64,000 bases of DNA from positions 1,302,001 through 1,366,000 of the forward strand of contig NZ_LVJW01000003.1 in assembly GCF_001708965.1 (NCBI RefSeq). The letters run 5' to 3'. Below, piece by piece: positions 44,455 through 52,578 of the stretch. The DNA comes from Candidatus Thiodiazotropha endoloripes (lineage in GTDB: Bacteria; Pseudomonadota; Gammaproteobacteria; Chromatiales; Chromatiaceae). The notes below the pieces were generated by a model. That model ran no database searches. It was not told where the DNA came from and saw nothing but the letters and a program-made list of their open reading frames with translations. Each line of letters starts with the position of its first letter. The stretch's first letter is position 1. A program made the position numbers and the translations under genes.

Positions 44455-46620
44455 TCAGAACAGATAGGTATAAGTGAGCATGGCATTTCGAGGTGCGCCA
44501 GCCGAATAGGTTTTATTGCCACTGGTACTTTTCTTCACTTCTGTGGCGTAACGCTTGTCAAACAGGTTTTCCACGTTCAGAGCGAGCGTATGGGAGCCTG
44601 TCTGATAGCTGAGCATCAGATTGGTCAGGAAGTCGTAGCCGTCGTACTTTTCAGTATTGGCATTATCGACGTAATAGCTGCCCCAGCTGTTGCTGCGGAT
44701 AACCGCTTTTATGCCAAGTGGATGGTAGTAACCCAATCCCAGACCATATTGCTGACGTGGAATATAGGGGAGCTGATTGCCCGAACGATCGACAGGTGTT
44801 TGGCTGCGTCCATTGCGTACCAGTTCATCAAAATCTGTGAAGGTATAATCACTGTAAGCAAAACTGCCTTCTAACCAGATGTTGTTCGCAACATCGTAAC
44901 GTCCACTGAGTTCAACACCTTTCTTTAAGGTTTCACCGGCGTTTTGAAACTCTGTTGTGAGATCCTCATTGAGGGTTGAAACAATCTCGTCAGTGACTGT
45001 GGTGCGATAGATTGCCAGGTCGAATGACCACGCCTGCTCACGCCCTTTAAAGCCCACTTCTACGTTTTGTGCAGTGGCCGCATCCAGTTTCGGATTGCTC
45101 TGAATCTCTGACTCGGAAGGCACCTGTCCGGATTGAGCAACCAGGCCATAGACATTGACGCGCTGATCGAGCGCATAGGTCAAACCCAGTTTGGGTGAGA
45201 ATAGATTGAAGGTTTTATCGGTTTTTGTCAGTTCCGGTGTGTCAAAGAAGGTATAGGTCCCACTGCCATAGCTGTATTCACCAAAAGCGGTACTATCGAT
45301 GTCAAAGTTGTTGCGGTCATAACGAAAGCCGAATTCAAGGTTAACTTTTTCAGTCGGTTGCATGGTCTCCTGAATGTAAAAACCATACAGGGTATTGGTG
45401 GCATCCTCCTCTTCAAGCAGATCGCCGGCTCGATCGGAATTGGTGTGTAGAATGGTTGCTGGTCCGGTTGGATTCCAGGCCGGTGGTGGTGCTGTCTCAA
45501 CATCGGCATAGGTGTATTTCTTCGCACCTTCGGTGTTGTCCCGGCGGGCTGTCACACCCGTGACCAGAGTGCTTTCTCCCCACAGCTGATGTTTGTATGT
45601 GATCTCGAGATCTGTGCCGAGAACAGTTGTTCCCGGGTTGTCGTTGATGGCGCCGGTTACCGGGTGGTAGTGATCCCACTGATTGGCGTAGACACGTGGC
45701 TTGAGTGTGAGATTGTCCATCTCCTGTTCATAGCGGGAGTTGAAAAACCAGATTGTGGAATAGCGCCCACTGTGCTGCCAGGGGCTGCTGGTGGTATCTT
45801 TCTGTTCGCCGGTGTCAAGGTAGCGCTCGAACTCTTCATCATCCATGGAACCGGGTAGTTGCAGATCCGCTTCATGGTAACTCAGTTCTGACTCCAAGGT
45901 ACCACCGTTGTCCAACAGATAGCCGTGTTTCAAAGCCAATTGCTTGGATTCGAATTCGTTCCAGTCCCGCCAGTCGTTGTCTGTTTTACGATAGGAAGCA
46001 GTGATCGATGCGGCGTTATAGTCATTGATATCACCAGCCAGGCGGCCATGCAGATTTTGTTGTCCAAATTCACCGGCTCCCAGTTTGACCCGGTTACTGT
46101 CCGTGTCGAACACTGATTTGGAGATGATCTGGATTGTGCCGCCTGCAGAGCCAGCACCAAACAGTGAGCCAGGCCCTTTTGTTATCTCGATGCGTTCGAT
46201 ATCCTGGGTATCGATGAAATCAAACCGGGAAAAGCTGTCGGGGTCTGTCATTGGGACCCCATCCCGGATGACCATGATCTCCCGCACCCCGTAGTTGGCT
46301 TTCTGTCCGGCGCCTCGAATAATCAGGCGGCTGTCGTAGGCAGAATTCTTGGAGTTGATCAGAACGCCGGCGCTCCCTTGAATCGCATCCTTGATATTGA
46401 ACATTTTCTCGCTTTCGATACGTTCCGAATCGATGACATCGATCGATCCGGCAACCTCTTTGGTTTTTCGCTCGATCCTGGAGGCTGTAACACTGATGAC
46501 GTCGAACTCCTCATCCGATGTGCGGTCTTCTGCTTCATCTGCGACAGCGAGAGGTTGGGTGGTAATGGTCAGAAAAGATATGAGTGCAAAGTTGATACTG
46601 TTTTTAGGTAAAGACTTCAT
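44455..46620 (-). CDS. TonB-dependent receptor, metal or siderophore uptake type
   Basis: A 721-residue outer-membrane receptor. The signal peptide is followed by a TonB box-like DVISVTASRIERKTKEVAGSI. The plug domain contains RGAGQKANYGVREIMVIRDGVPM and IERIEITKGPGSLFGAGSAGGTIQI, and the barrel ends at PRNAMLTYTYLF. The layout is that of CirA/FepA-type receptors. It heads an operon with its own ExbBD-TonB, a membrane Fe-S protein and a CcdA/TauE-like protein, and a Fur-like box lies 33-51 bp upstream. Iron or an iron chelate is thus the favoured substrate, though copper is possible. Confidence 0.88.
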   Translation of the reverse strand: MKSLPKNSINFALISFLTITTQPLAVADEAEDRTSDEEFDVISVTASRIERKTKEVAGSIDVIDSERIESEKMFNIKDAIQGSAGVLINSKNSAYDSRLIIRGAGQKANYGVREIMVIRDGVPMTDPDSFSRFDFIDTQDIERIEITKGPGSLFGAGSAGGTIQIISKSVFDTDSNRVKLGAGEFGQQNLHGRLAGDINDYNAASITASYRKTDNDWRDWNEFESKQLALKHGYLLDNGGTLESELSYHEADLQLPGSMDDEEFERYLDTGEQKDTTSSPWQHSGRYSTIWFFNSRYEQEMDNLTLKPRVYANQWDHYHPVTGAINDNPGTTVLGTDLEITYKHQLWGESTLVTGVTARRDNTEGAKKYTYADVETAPPPAWNPTGPATILHTNSDRAGDLLEEEDATNTLYGFYIQETMQPTEKVNLEFGFRYDRNNFDIDSTAFGEYSYGSGTYTFFDTPELTKTDKTFNLFSPKLGLTYALDQRVNVYGLVAQSGQVPSESEIQSNPKLDAATAQNVEVGFKGREQAWSFDLAIYRTTVTDEIVSTLNEDLTTEFQNAGETLKKGVELSGRYDVANNIWLEGSFAYSDYTFTDFDELVRNGRSQTPVDRSGNQLPYIPRQQYGLGLGYYHPLGIKAVIRSNSWGSYYVDNANTEKYDGYDFLTNLMLSYQTGSHTLALNVENLFDKRYATEVKKSTSGNKTYSAGAPRNAMLTYTYLF

Positions 46621-46652
46621 AAATTAGATTCTGCTGTACATGTTAAAAGGTT

Positions 46653-46671
46653 GCTAATGATCATCATCCGG
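46653..46671. promoter_or_regulatory. Putative Fur box before the TonB receptor operon
   Basis: GCTAATGATCATCATCCGG matches the 19-bp Fur consensus at 13 positions, with 13 of the first 15 matching. It lies 33-51 bp upstream of the receptor start. A 14-bp palindrome ATCATCCGGATGAT overlaps it. Fur control would fit an iron-uptake operon. Confidence 0.45.
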
Positions 46672-47508
46672 ATGATCAATCACATCGCTGTTCCAAGTAG
46701 TCACAGAATAAAGTTATAAAGTTATCGAACTTTTATCTCTGTTCCCGAGTCCGAATCGAAATCCGGCTGACTGCTTTTCCCTGGCGGACATCCCACAAAA
46801 AGCAATTTCAAGGCCAGAAAATAAGTTGTTGAATTATAAAAATTAAATGCAATTCATTTGAGTTGAGATATAAGTCATAAGACCTAGAGTGGGTGATATG
46901 GCCTGATTTCTGATCGCTTTAGCAAGTCAGTGATTTACACAACTGCTTGGTTGGTTTTAATAGTCGATAGTCATTGATAAGAGACCTGGCACTATAGAGA
47001 GGAGTATCGATGCGACTGTTGATGGAGTGCCAAGATGCAGTCAATGCGTTCGTTAACCTACTAGGGCCTATTGGATTAGTGATAACAGGCCCTAGATAGC
47101 ATCTGTAATCAGAAAGAAGTACATCGCTTTCAATAACCCATTGAGTTTTCTGATACTGATATGCGGTATGGCCAGGATGTATATTGGCGTACCTATACTA
47201 GGCCAGCCTATGGCGCGAGGGTGTTTAGCGGTTGCTTTGTATATTGGATGTGTTTCTGTGATTATGGTTAATTTGATCTTCGCAGCTGAAAACAGGTTGG
47301 CATACAAAACTGAATTCAAGACCGATAACAGCCTGAATGACCTTGACGGAGCCTGAATATCCGGTAATCAAGCCGGGTAAGCTAGAGGTTTACCGAGAGA
47401 CATAATATGGCAATAGGGATTTTCGATACCACTGATGAACAGTCGATTATGGGTGGCTCGACCTATTGGCTTTCAGAAGCGATTGATCGTGTGAAGAGTT
47501 ACCATTGC
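46672..47508. other. Long intergenic region with repeat and a doubtful short frame
   Basis: Between the receptor promoter and the ferritin-like gene. It holds the second full copy of the dispersed repeat (47061-47095). A 71-codon plus-strand frame (TTG 47141 to 47358) with two possible membrane helices but no ribosome site follows. A 75-codon frame starting at 47407 runs antisense into the ferritin-like gene. Neither frame is supported as a gene. Confidence 0.4.
47061..47095 (+). repeat. Dispersed palindromic repeat, full copy 2
   Basis: CTAGGGCCT (47061-47069) and AGGCCCTAG (47087-47095) flank a 17-nt centre that differs by a single base from copy 1 at 18169-18203. It lies in non-coding DNA. 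Confidence 0.85.
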
Positions 47509-47554
47509 AAAAGCACGGTGGTGGTTAGAATGCAGTTCAAACGCCACCACTGTG
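47509..47554 (-). terminator. Hairpin terminator ending the Mrp/Mbx-like operon
   Basis: An 11-bp stem (47514-47524 with 47544-47554, one G-T pair) overlaps the last codons and stop of the ferritin-like gene. On the minus strand it is followed by CTTTTGC. The short T-run makes it a moderate terminator candidate. Confidence 0.5.
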
Positions 47555-48040
47555 AATGGTTTCGTAATAGACCTTTTCCAGTTGGTTCTTATGTTCCGTC
47601 TCTTCATTGGCAAGGAACTGAAACAGCTCCTTGATTGGACCATCCTCGGTGCTCTCGGCAAGGGCATGGTACTGTTCCATGGCCGCATGTTCACGACCTA
47701 ATGCATATTGCAGTACCGACTGGTCGTCGGGTCTGTCACCCAGTTCGGGAAGATGGATGGCATCGGAAAACTTTTTATCACTTGCCGGGATCTCCACCAG
47801 GGTTTGAACCTGCAGCTCAAGGCCGGGACGGTTTTTCAGTTCGTTAAACAGATCAAAATGGCGTTGCTCCTCTTCCGCCAGCTCCTCCACCAGATAGCGG
47901 ATCTGTTTACTGACTTTTGGAATCAGATTCGTGTAGAAATCCCGGGCAGTACGTTCGAACTCAATTGCAACTTCAAGAATCTCAGCCAGGCTTTTTTTCG
48001 ATTTCAGTCTGTCGTAACTGCTGCTATGACTTTCAGACAT
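47537..48040 (-). CDS. Ferritin-like (rubrerythrin-type) di-iron protein
   Basis: A 167-residue four-helix protein with the rubrerythrin spacing of iron ligands: EFERTARDFY, EEEQRHFDLF, GREHAAMEQYHAL and ANEETEHKNQLE. No rubredoxin domain follows. It starts 19 bp after the stop of the NuoI-GltD fusion gene, so it is probably the last gene of the respiratory operon. Rubrerythrins reduce peroxide with electrons from NAD(P)H-linked flavoproteins; here the fusion flavoprotein is a candidate partner (inference). Confidence 0.88.
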   Translation of the reverse strand: MSESHSSSYDRLKSKKSLAEILEVAIEFERTARDFYTNLIPKVSKQIRYLVEELAEEEQRHFDLFNELKNRPGLELQVQTLVEIPASDKKFSDAIHLPELGDRPDDQSVLQYALGREHAAMEQYHALAESTEDGPIKELFQFLANEETEHKNQLEKVYYETIHSGGV

Positions 48041-48059
48041 GGCGATGACACTCCTACTG

Positions 48060-49916
48060 TTATTGCTGATTCAACCATTCATCGATGCTGGCCGCCACAC
48101 GGTGACCATCTGCGATCGCATGAACCACATCCGGCCCGTTGACGCAGTCACCGGCGGCCCACAGCCAGTCGACCGCAGTTCGTCCCTGTTCATCGATACT
48201 GAGTCGGCCCCTTTGCCACTCAAGGGCTTCCGTCAGCTCGTCACCAAGCAGATTGTTATCCGACATCTGGCCGATGGCTTCAATTACCATGTCTGCCGCG
48301 TGTATCTGCTCATCCTGCTCATCATATTCCGGTGCGAAGCGACCTTGCTCATCGAATATGGAACGGACCTTCCAGGTCTTCAGTCCGACCAGCTTGTTGT
48401 TTTTGATGATGCACGCCTGGGGACCTCTTGCATCATAGATCTCGATGCCTTCCTCCAGACACTCTTTGATCTCCACCGGGTCAGCCAGAAAGTGAGTCAT
48501 ATCTTCCAGTGCTGTGACCGTGACCTGTACTTTGCCAAGCTGTTGTTGCTGTTGCCGGGCGAGGGTTCTGGCAATGTCCATCGCCACATTACCACCACCA
48601 ATGACCACAGCCCTGTGTGGAATCTCATAGTCTTCATCATCGGTGGTTCTACGCAGTAGATCGATCGCTTTACGGACCTGTTTGTGGTCGGCGCCGGGAA
48701 CCCGGGTGGAGCGGCCAAGATGCAGACCGATGGCTAACACCACCGCATCAAAATCCGCTTCCAGCTGGGTCATCGTGATATCCTTGCCAACCTGAATACC
48801 GGTCTGGATCTTCACTCCCATGGAGGTAATCACATCGATGTCCCGGTCGAGCATGTCGTAGGGCAGGCGGTATTCAGGAATACCGTAACGGGGCATACCA
48901 CCCGCTTCCTTACGGGCTTCGAATACCGTCACCTGATGACCTTTGCGTATCAGGTCATAGGCGGCAGTGAGACCAGCCGGTCCGGCACCGATGATGGCGA
49001 TCTGTTTGCCGCTCAGGTAGTCCGCTTTACCTTCCGCAGCAATCTGTTTGATCCGTTCATGATCCACCGAATCCATAGCGTAGCGTTTCAGCCAGCGGAT
49101 GGAGACCGGTTCACCCCGTCGGCCGATCGAACAGGCATCCTCGCAACGATGGGTGCAGACCCGGCCACAGACATGGGAGAAGGGATTGCTTTGATAGATC
49201 CAGCGTACCGCCTCTTCCAGGTTGCCCTGCCAGATCGAGCGGATATACTCGGGAGCATCCATATGGGTGGGGCAGGCATCGTGGCACATGCCGCACTGAA
49301 CGCAGCGTGAGGCTTCGATCACCGCCTGCTGATCGGTATAGCCGGCAACGATCTCATTGAAGTTATCGATTCGCTCCTCGGCTTCCAGCTCGGCCATCGG
49401 CTGACGGTTCAGGTCGAGCAGGTCGGAGTCACTGGTCTTCTGCCAACCCTCACCATAATACTCGCCATGGATACCGGTTTCGTTCGGTAGAATGAAGTAG
49501 CTGTCGATCTCCTCCTGGGTACAGATATGAACATATTCACGGGAGAGGGAGATGGCACTGGTCGGACAGATGTCCACACACAGGGCGCACCAGCAGCAAC
49601 GACCATAATCGATCGCCGGTCGCAGATTGCGTATCCCGTTGATCGGATCTTCCGGCAGATGGGGAACCTTGACCATGGTGATGGCTGCGTTGTCACACAC
49701 TTTCTGGCAGGAACTGCAACCGATGCACTTTTCATGATCGTTGAGATGAAAGCCACGGTAGTTGTCTGCCGCGGGGCGGGGTTCCAGCGGGACTGTGACC
49801 GGTTTGCGCAAGAAAAACTGCAACGCCTTGAGTGGGCTGAGGATTGAACCTGCCTCCTCATGCTCGATGGTCACATTCTGTTTGCTCAGTTTTGCATTAT
49901 CAATCGGTTTGGACAT
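48060..49916 (-). CDS. NuoI-like ferredoxin fused to GltD/NfnB-like flavoprotein
   Basis: A 618-residue fusion. Residues about 20-135 are a NuoI-like domain with two [4Fe-4S] motifs (CIGCSSCQKVC, CCWCALCVDIC). A linker follows (about 135-200), then the GltD-type Fer4_20 domain (CVQCGMCHDACP, then C-rich SHVCGRVCTHRCEDAC) and a FAD/NAD(P)-binding disulfide-reductase fold (IAIIGAGPAGLTAAYDL; VVIGGGNVAMDIARTL; WLWAAGDCVNGPDVVHAIADGHRVA). GltD and NfnB take electrons from NADPH. Fused to NuoI and set beside NuoBCD-like genes, this should be the electron-input unit of the complex. Nothing comparable is found in canonical complex I, where NuoEFG do this. Confidence 0.9.
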   Translation of the reverse strand: MSKPIDNAKLSKQNVTIEHEEAGSILSPLKALQFFLRKPVTVPLEPRPAADNYRGFHLNDHEKCIGCSSCQKVCDNAAITMVKVPHLPEDPINGIRNLRPAIDYGRCCWCALCVDICPTSAISLSREYVHICTQEEIDSYFILPNETGIHGEYYGEGWQKTSDSDLLDLNRQPMAELEAEERIDNFNEIVAGYTDQQAVIEASRCVQCGMCHDACPTHMDAPEYIRSIWQGNLEEAVRWIYQSNPFSHVCGRVCTHRCEDACSIGRRGEPVSIRWLKRYAMDSVDHERIKQIAAEGKADYLSGKQIAIIGAGPAGLTAAYDLIRKGHQVTVFEARKEAGGMPRYGIPEYRLPYDMLDRDIDVITSMGVKIQTGIQVGKDITMTQLEADFDAVVLAIGLHLGRSTRVPGADHKQVRKAIDLLRRTTDDEDYEIPHRAVVIGGGNVAMDIARTLARQQQQQLGKVQVTVTALEDMTHFLADPVEIKECLEEGIEIYDARGPQACIIKNNKLVGLKTWKVRSIFDEQGRFAPEYDEQDEQIHAADMVIEAIGQMSDNNLLGDELTEALEWQRGRLSIDEQGRTAVDWLWAAGDCVNGPDVVHAIADGHRVAASIDEWLNQQ

Positions 49917-49935
49917 CAGCGATTACCCATAGATC

Positions 49936-51078
49936 TCAACGGTCAACTTCCGGCGGACAGGCATCCAGGGAGAACATGGTCTGGGCAATGTCCTCGATGC
50001 GTGATCCGACGGACATCTTCTCCAGCACCTGCACTGCATGCATCGACGATGGCCCCCGTACATGGACCCGATAGGGCTTGGGGCCACCGTTGGAGACCAC
50101 GTAGTAGCAGAGTTCCCCTTTGGATGATTCAACCCGGGTGTAGGTCTCCCCGGCGGGAACATTCCAGGCCAGTGGATTGGGGATCGGTGCGCGTATCGGA
50201 CCGTGGATGTCAGGCAGAATCTCCACCACCTGGCGCAGAATGCGGATACTCTCCATCAACTCTTTGCGACGCACCAGGGTACGTGCCCAGGCATCACCGC
50301 TCTCTTCAACCGGGATATCGAACTCAAGTTGATCGTAGACCAGATAGGGATCATCCCGGCGTACGTCGAAGGCCAGTCCGGTGGCCCGCAGATTGGGTCC
50401 GGTGACACCCCATTCCAGGGCCTGTTCCCGAGACATCACACCGGTGCCCTTGGCCCGCTTGACGAACACCTGATTCTTAAAAAAGAGGTTGTCGTAGTCG
50501 GGTAGTCGAGACTCGATGTAGTCGAGGGTTTCTGTCAAGCGTCGCAGAAAACCATCAGGCAGTTCCCGACGCACTCCACCGGGAATGTTGTAGATGCTGT
50601 AGACCCGGCCGCCGGTAAACTCCTCAAACAGATCGAGCAACAGATCCCGGTCAGCCACACCCCAATACATGGTGCTGTACATACCGGTGGTTGCCGCATG
50701 ACCGCCAAAGGTGAACAGATGAGCCGCGATGCGTGACAGTTCCAGCTGCATCACCCGCAACCACTGAGCCCGTAGCGGGACCTTGAGTCCACACAGCTCT
50801 TCAACCGCCATCGAGTAACAGAGTTCCATCGGTGAAGGGTCAGGCACGCAGATACGAGGCACCAGAGCAATATTCTGAATCCACAGCCGCTGCTCCATCA
50901 GTTTTTCAAAGCCCCGGTGCAGATAACCGCCATCCGCCTTGGCCTCCAGCACGATATCGCCATGCAGCTTTACCTTCAGTGCATAGTTGCCTTCAATACC
51001 GGGGTGGTTCGGACCGAAATTGAGTTCATACTCATTACTCGGCGGCTGGCGCTGGGCTTCGTAATTCTCAGGTCTCAT
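49936..51078 (-). CDS. nuoD: NuoD/MbxL-like large subunit lacking NiFe ligands
   Basis: A 380-residue homologue of the 49-kDa subunit of complex I and of group-4 hydrogenase large subunits (NFGPNHPGIEGNYALKVKLHGD, GYLHRGFEKLMEQR, SRIAAHLFTFGGHAATTGM). The N-terminal hydrogenase RxCGxC motif is replaced by RICVPDPSPMELC. The C-terminal DPCxxC is reduced to LDACPPEVDR, so no NiFe site can form. It should act in quinone reduction or in coupling electron flow to the membrane arm. It lies 19 bp before the fusion gene. Confidence 0.93.
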   Translation of the reverse strand: MRPENYEAQRQPPSNEYELNFGPNHPGIEGNYALKVKLHGDIVLEAKADGGYLHRGFEKLMEQRLWIQNIALVPRICVPDPSPMELCYSMAVEELCGLKVPLRAQWLRVMQLELSRIAAHLFTFGGHAATTGMYSTMYWGVADRDLLLDLFEEFTGGRVYSIYNIPGGVRRELPDGFLRRLTETLDYIESRLPDYDNLFFKNQVFVKRAKGTGVMSREQALEWGVTGPNLRATGLAFDVRRDDPYLVYDQLEFDIPVEESGDAWARTLVRRKELMESIRILRQVVEILPDIHGPIRAPIPNPLAWNVPAGETYTRVESSKGELCYYVVSNGGPKPYRVHVRGPSSMHAVQVLEKMSVGSRIEDIAQTMFSLDACPPEVDR

Positions 51079-51153
51079 GTCGTTTCGCTTATTTTAAAAA
51101 TTTGGGGCCGCATTTGCATTTATTCGCGTTCATTTACGGACTGATAAAACGCT

Positions 51154-51723
51154 TCACTTCTTCTTTTGACTGAAGCGCTGCTCTTCCGGCGGGATGATCA
51201 CACCACCACCTTCGGCGACCAGCTCCTGTAACCACTCCGGGTTGTACTCCTGCCAGCTCAGGTGCTCGTTGATATAGGCTTCGCTGTCGAACTCTTTGCG
51301 CATCGGTGGCGGACCGTCCCATTCGGTAAGGATGAACTTCTCCATATTGGGACTGCCTTCGAAGTGGATGCCATACATCTCGTGGATATCCCGTTCGAAA
51401 AACCCAGCAGGCTGATAGAGGTCATATACCGAGAGATAGACCCCAGGTTCACGGGCAATGCGAATATGGGCCGATACCAGGGAGTGACTCTCATAGGACC
51501 AGACGTGGTAGACCAGTTCAAACTCGTCATCATCGATCCAGTCGACACAACTGATCGCAGAGAGGTGTATATAACCGGCTCGTCCCTGCAGCAGCTCCAG
51601 CAGTGCGGGCAGGGCATCCGCCGGTACATCGACTCTTACCCGGCGACTGCTTTTACGACGAACTTCGATGCCTTCGATCTCCTTCAAGAGATTGTCCAGC
51701 CAATGGGCGACTTCCTGGCTCAT
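51154..51723 (-). CDS. nuoC: NuoC/MbxK-like subunit
   Basis: A 189-residue homologue of the 30-kDa subunit of complex I. The family core HIRIAREPGVYLSVYDLYQPAGFFERDIHEMYGIHFEGSPN is present at about residues 83-127, followed by LTEWDGPPPMRKEF. It structures the peripheral arm with NuoB and NuoD. It overlaps nuoB by ATGA and is 75 bp upstream of nuoD. Confidence 0.93.
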   Translation of the reverse strand: MSQEVAHWLDNLLKEIEGIEVRRKSSRRVRVDVPADALPALLELLQGRAGYIHLSAISCVDWIDDDEFELVYHVWSYESHSLVSAHIRIAREPGVYLSVYDLYQPAGFFERDIHEMYGIHFEGSPNMEKFILTEWDGPPPMRKEFDSEAYINEHLSWQEYNPEWLQELVAEGGGVIIPPEEQRFSQKKK

Positions 51724-52433
51724 TCAACTGACTCCTTGATGTTGTGGCCGAGGCGCATATCAAGGGCCTCCAGGGGTTTCTGATGCTGCTCCAGCAGGCG
51801 GGTGTGATCGCCCAGGGTGCCTTCACCCATCAACTCATAGTGTTTCGCTTCGGTGATGATGTCAGTGGGTGTCTGCCAATCCTCACCGAACAGTTTCTGT
51901 TGATTGCCCAGGTAGTAGTCATAGTTGCGGTAGTAGTCCTGCCAACTGTCGGCTTCACCACTGTTGATACGATCCATCAGTTTCTGCAGACCGCTGATTA
52001 CCGCCTCGGGTCTTGGCATGCAACCGGCGATATAGAGGTCGACCGGCATATATTCATCGAGTTTTTTAGCGGTTGCATAGCTCTGCCAGTACATGCCGCC
52101 ATTGACTGTGCAGGAGCAGATCCCCACCACATATTTCGGTGAACCCATCTGCTCATAGGTGAGGATCACCCGTTTCAGGGTTTTGATCGAGACATAGCCG
52201 GTTATCAATAGAATATCGGCCTGTCTCGGAGAGACCATGGGTTGAATGCCAAGCCGCTCCATATCGAAACGGGAGGTCATCGCCGGCGGCAGTTCGATTG
52301 CCCCGCAGCCGGTGCAGTAATGGAGAATGAACAGGGAACGTGAGCGGCAGAAGCGCACCAAATCATCGAACACCCGGGCCAGGGGGTTGCCCTTTTTCTC
52401 TTCGATTACCGGTATCTTTTGTAACGTGCTCAT
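51720..52433 (-). CDS. nuoB: NuoB/MbxJ-like small subunit with hydrogenase-type CxxCxxE
   Basis: A 237-residue Fe-S subunit. The N2-cluster ligands are CTGCGAIE (Cys40 and Cys43), GICSCTVNGG and GCMPRPE. Canonical NuoB has a tandem CC before AIE; CxxC is the pattern of NiFe-hydrogenase and Mbh/Mbx small subunits, which argues for the second group. ATG 52433 (MSTLQK) is preferred to ATG 52439 or the TTG at 52445, without a strong ribosome site to decide. A 133-bp gap separates it from nuoH. Confidence 0.9.
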   Translation of the reverse strand: MSTLQKIPVIEEKKGNPLARVFDDLVRFCRSRSLFILHYCTGCGAIELPPAMTSRFDMERLGIQPMVSPRQADILLITGYVSIKTLKRVILTYEQMGSPKYVVGICSCTVNGGMYWQSYATAKKLDEYMPVDLYIAGCMPRPEAVISGLQKLMDRINSGEADSWQDYYRNYDYYLGNQQKLFGEDWQTPTDIITEAKHYELMGEGTLGDHTRLLEQHQKPLEALDMRLGHNIKESVE

Positions 52434-52578
52434 AACCATCACCAAAGTCGTTGTGTTAACTTGCCTGTGGTGTTTTCACTACAGGTTCGTCAGTCCGGCA
52501 GCGCCGGTATTCATTTGCCTTGAGATACAATCACTGTTTTACAAGGACTCGCCAAACACACTCCCTGTCGGCGTAAAT

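Noticed and set aside
47141-47358. 71-codon frame with two hydrophobic stretches
   Set aside because: It has only a TTG start, no ribosome site and no neighbour that gives it a role; left as doubtful.
47407-47634. 75-codon plus-strand frame before and into the ferritin-like gene
   Set aside because: It overlaps the certain ferritin-like gene on the other strand and has no recognisable product.
49936-52433. Group-4 NiFe hydrogenase
   Set aside because: The large subunit lacks RxCGxC and DPCxxC, so no NiFe site can be formed, although the small subunit looks hydrogenase-like.
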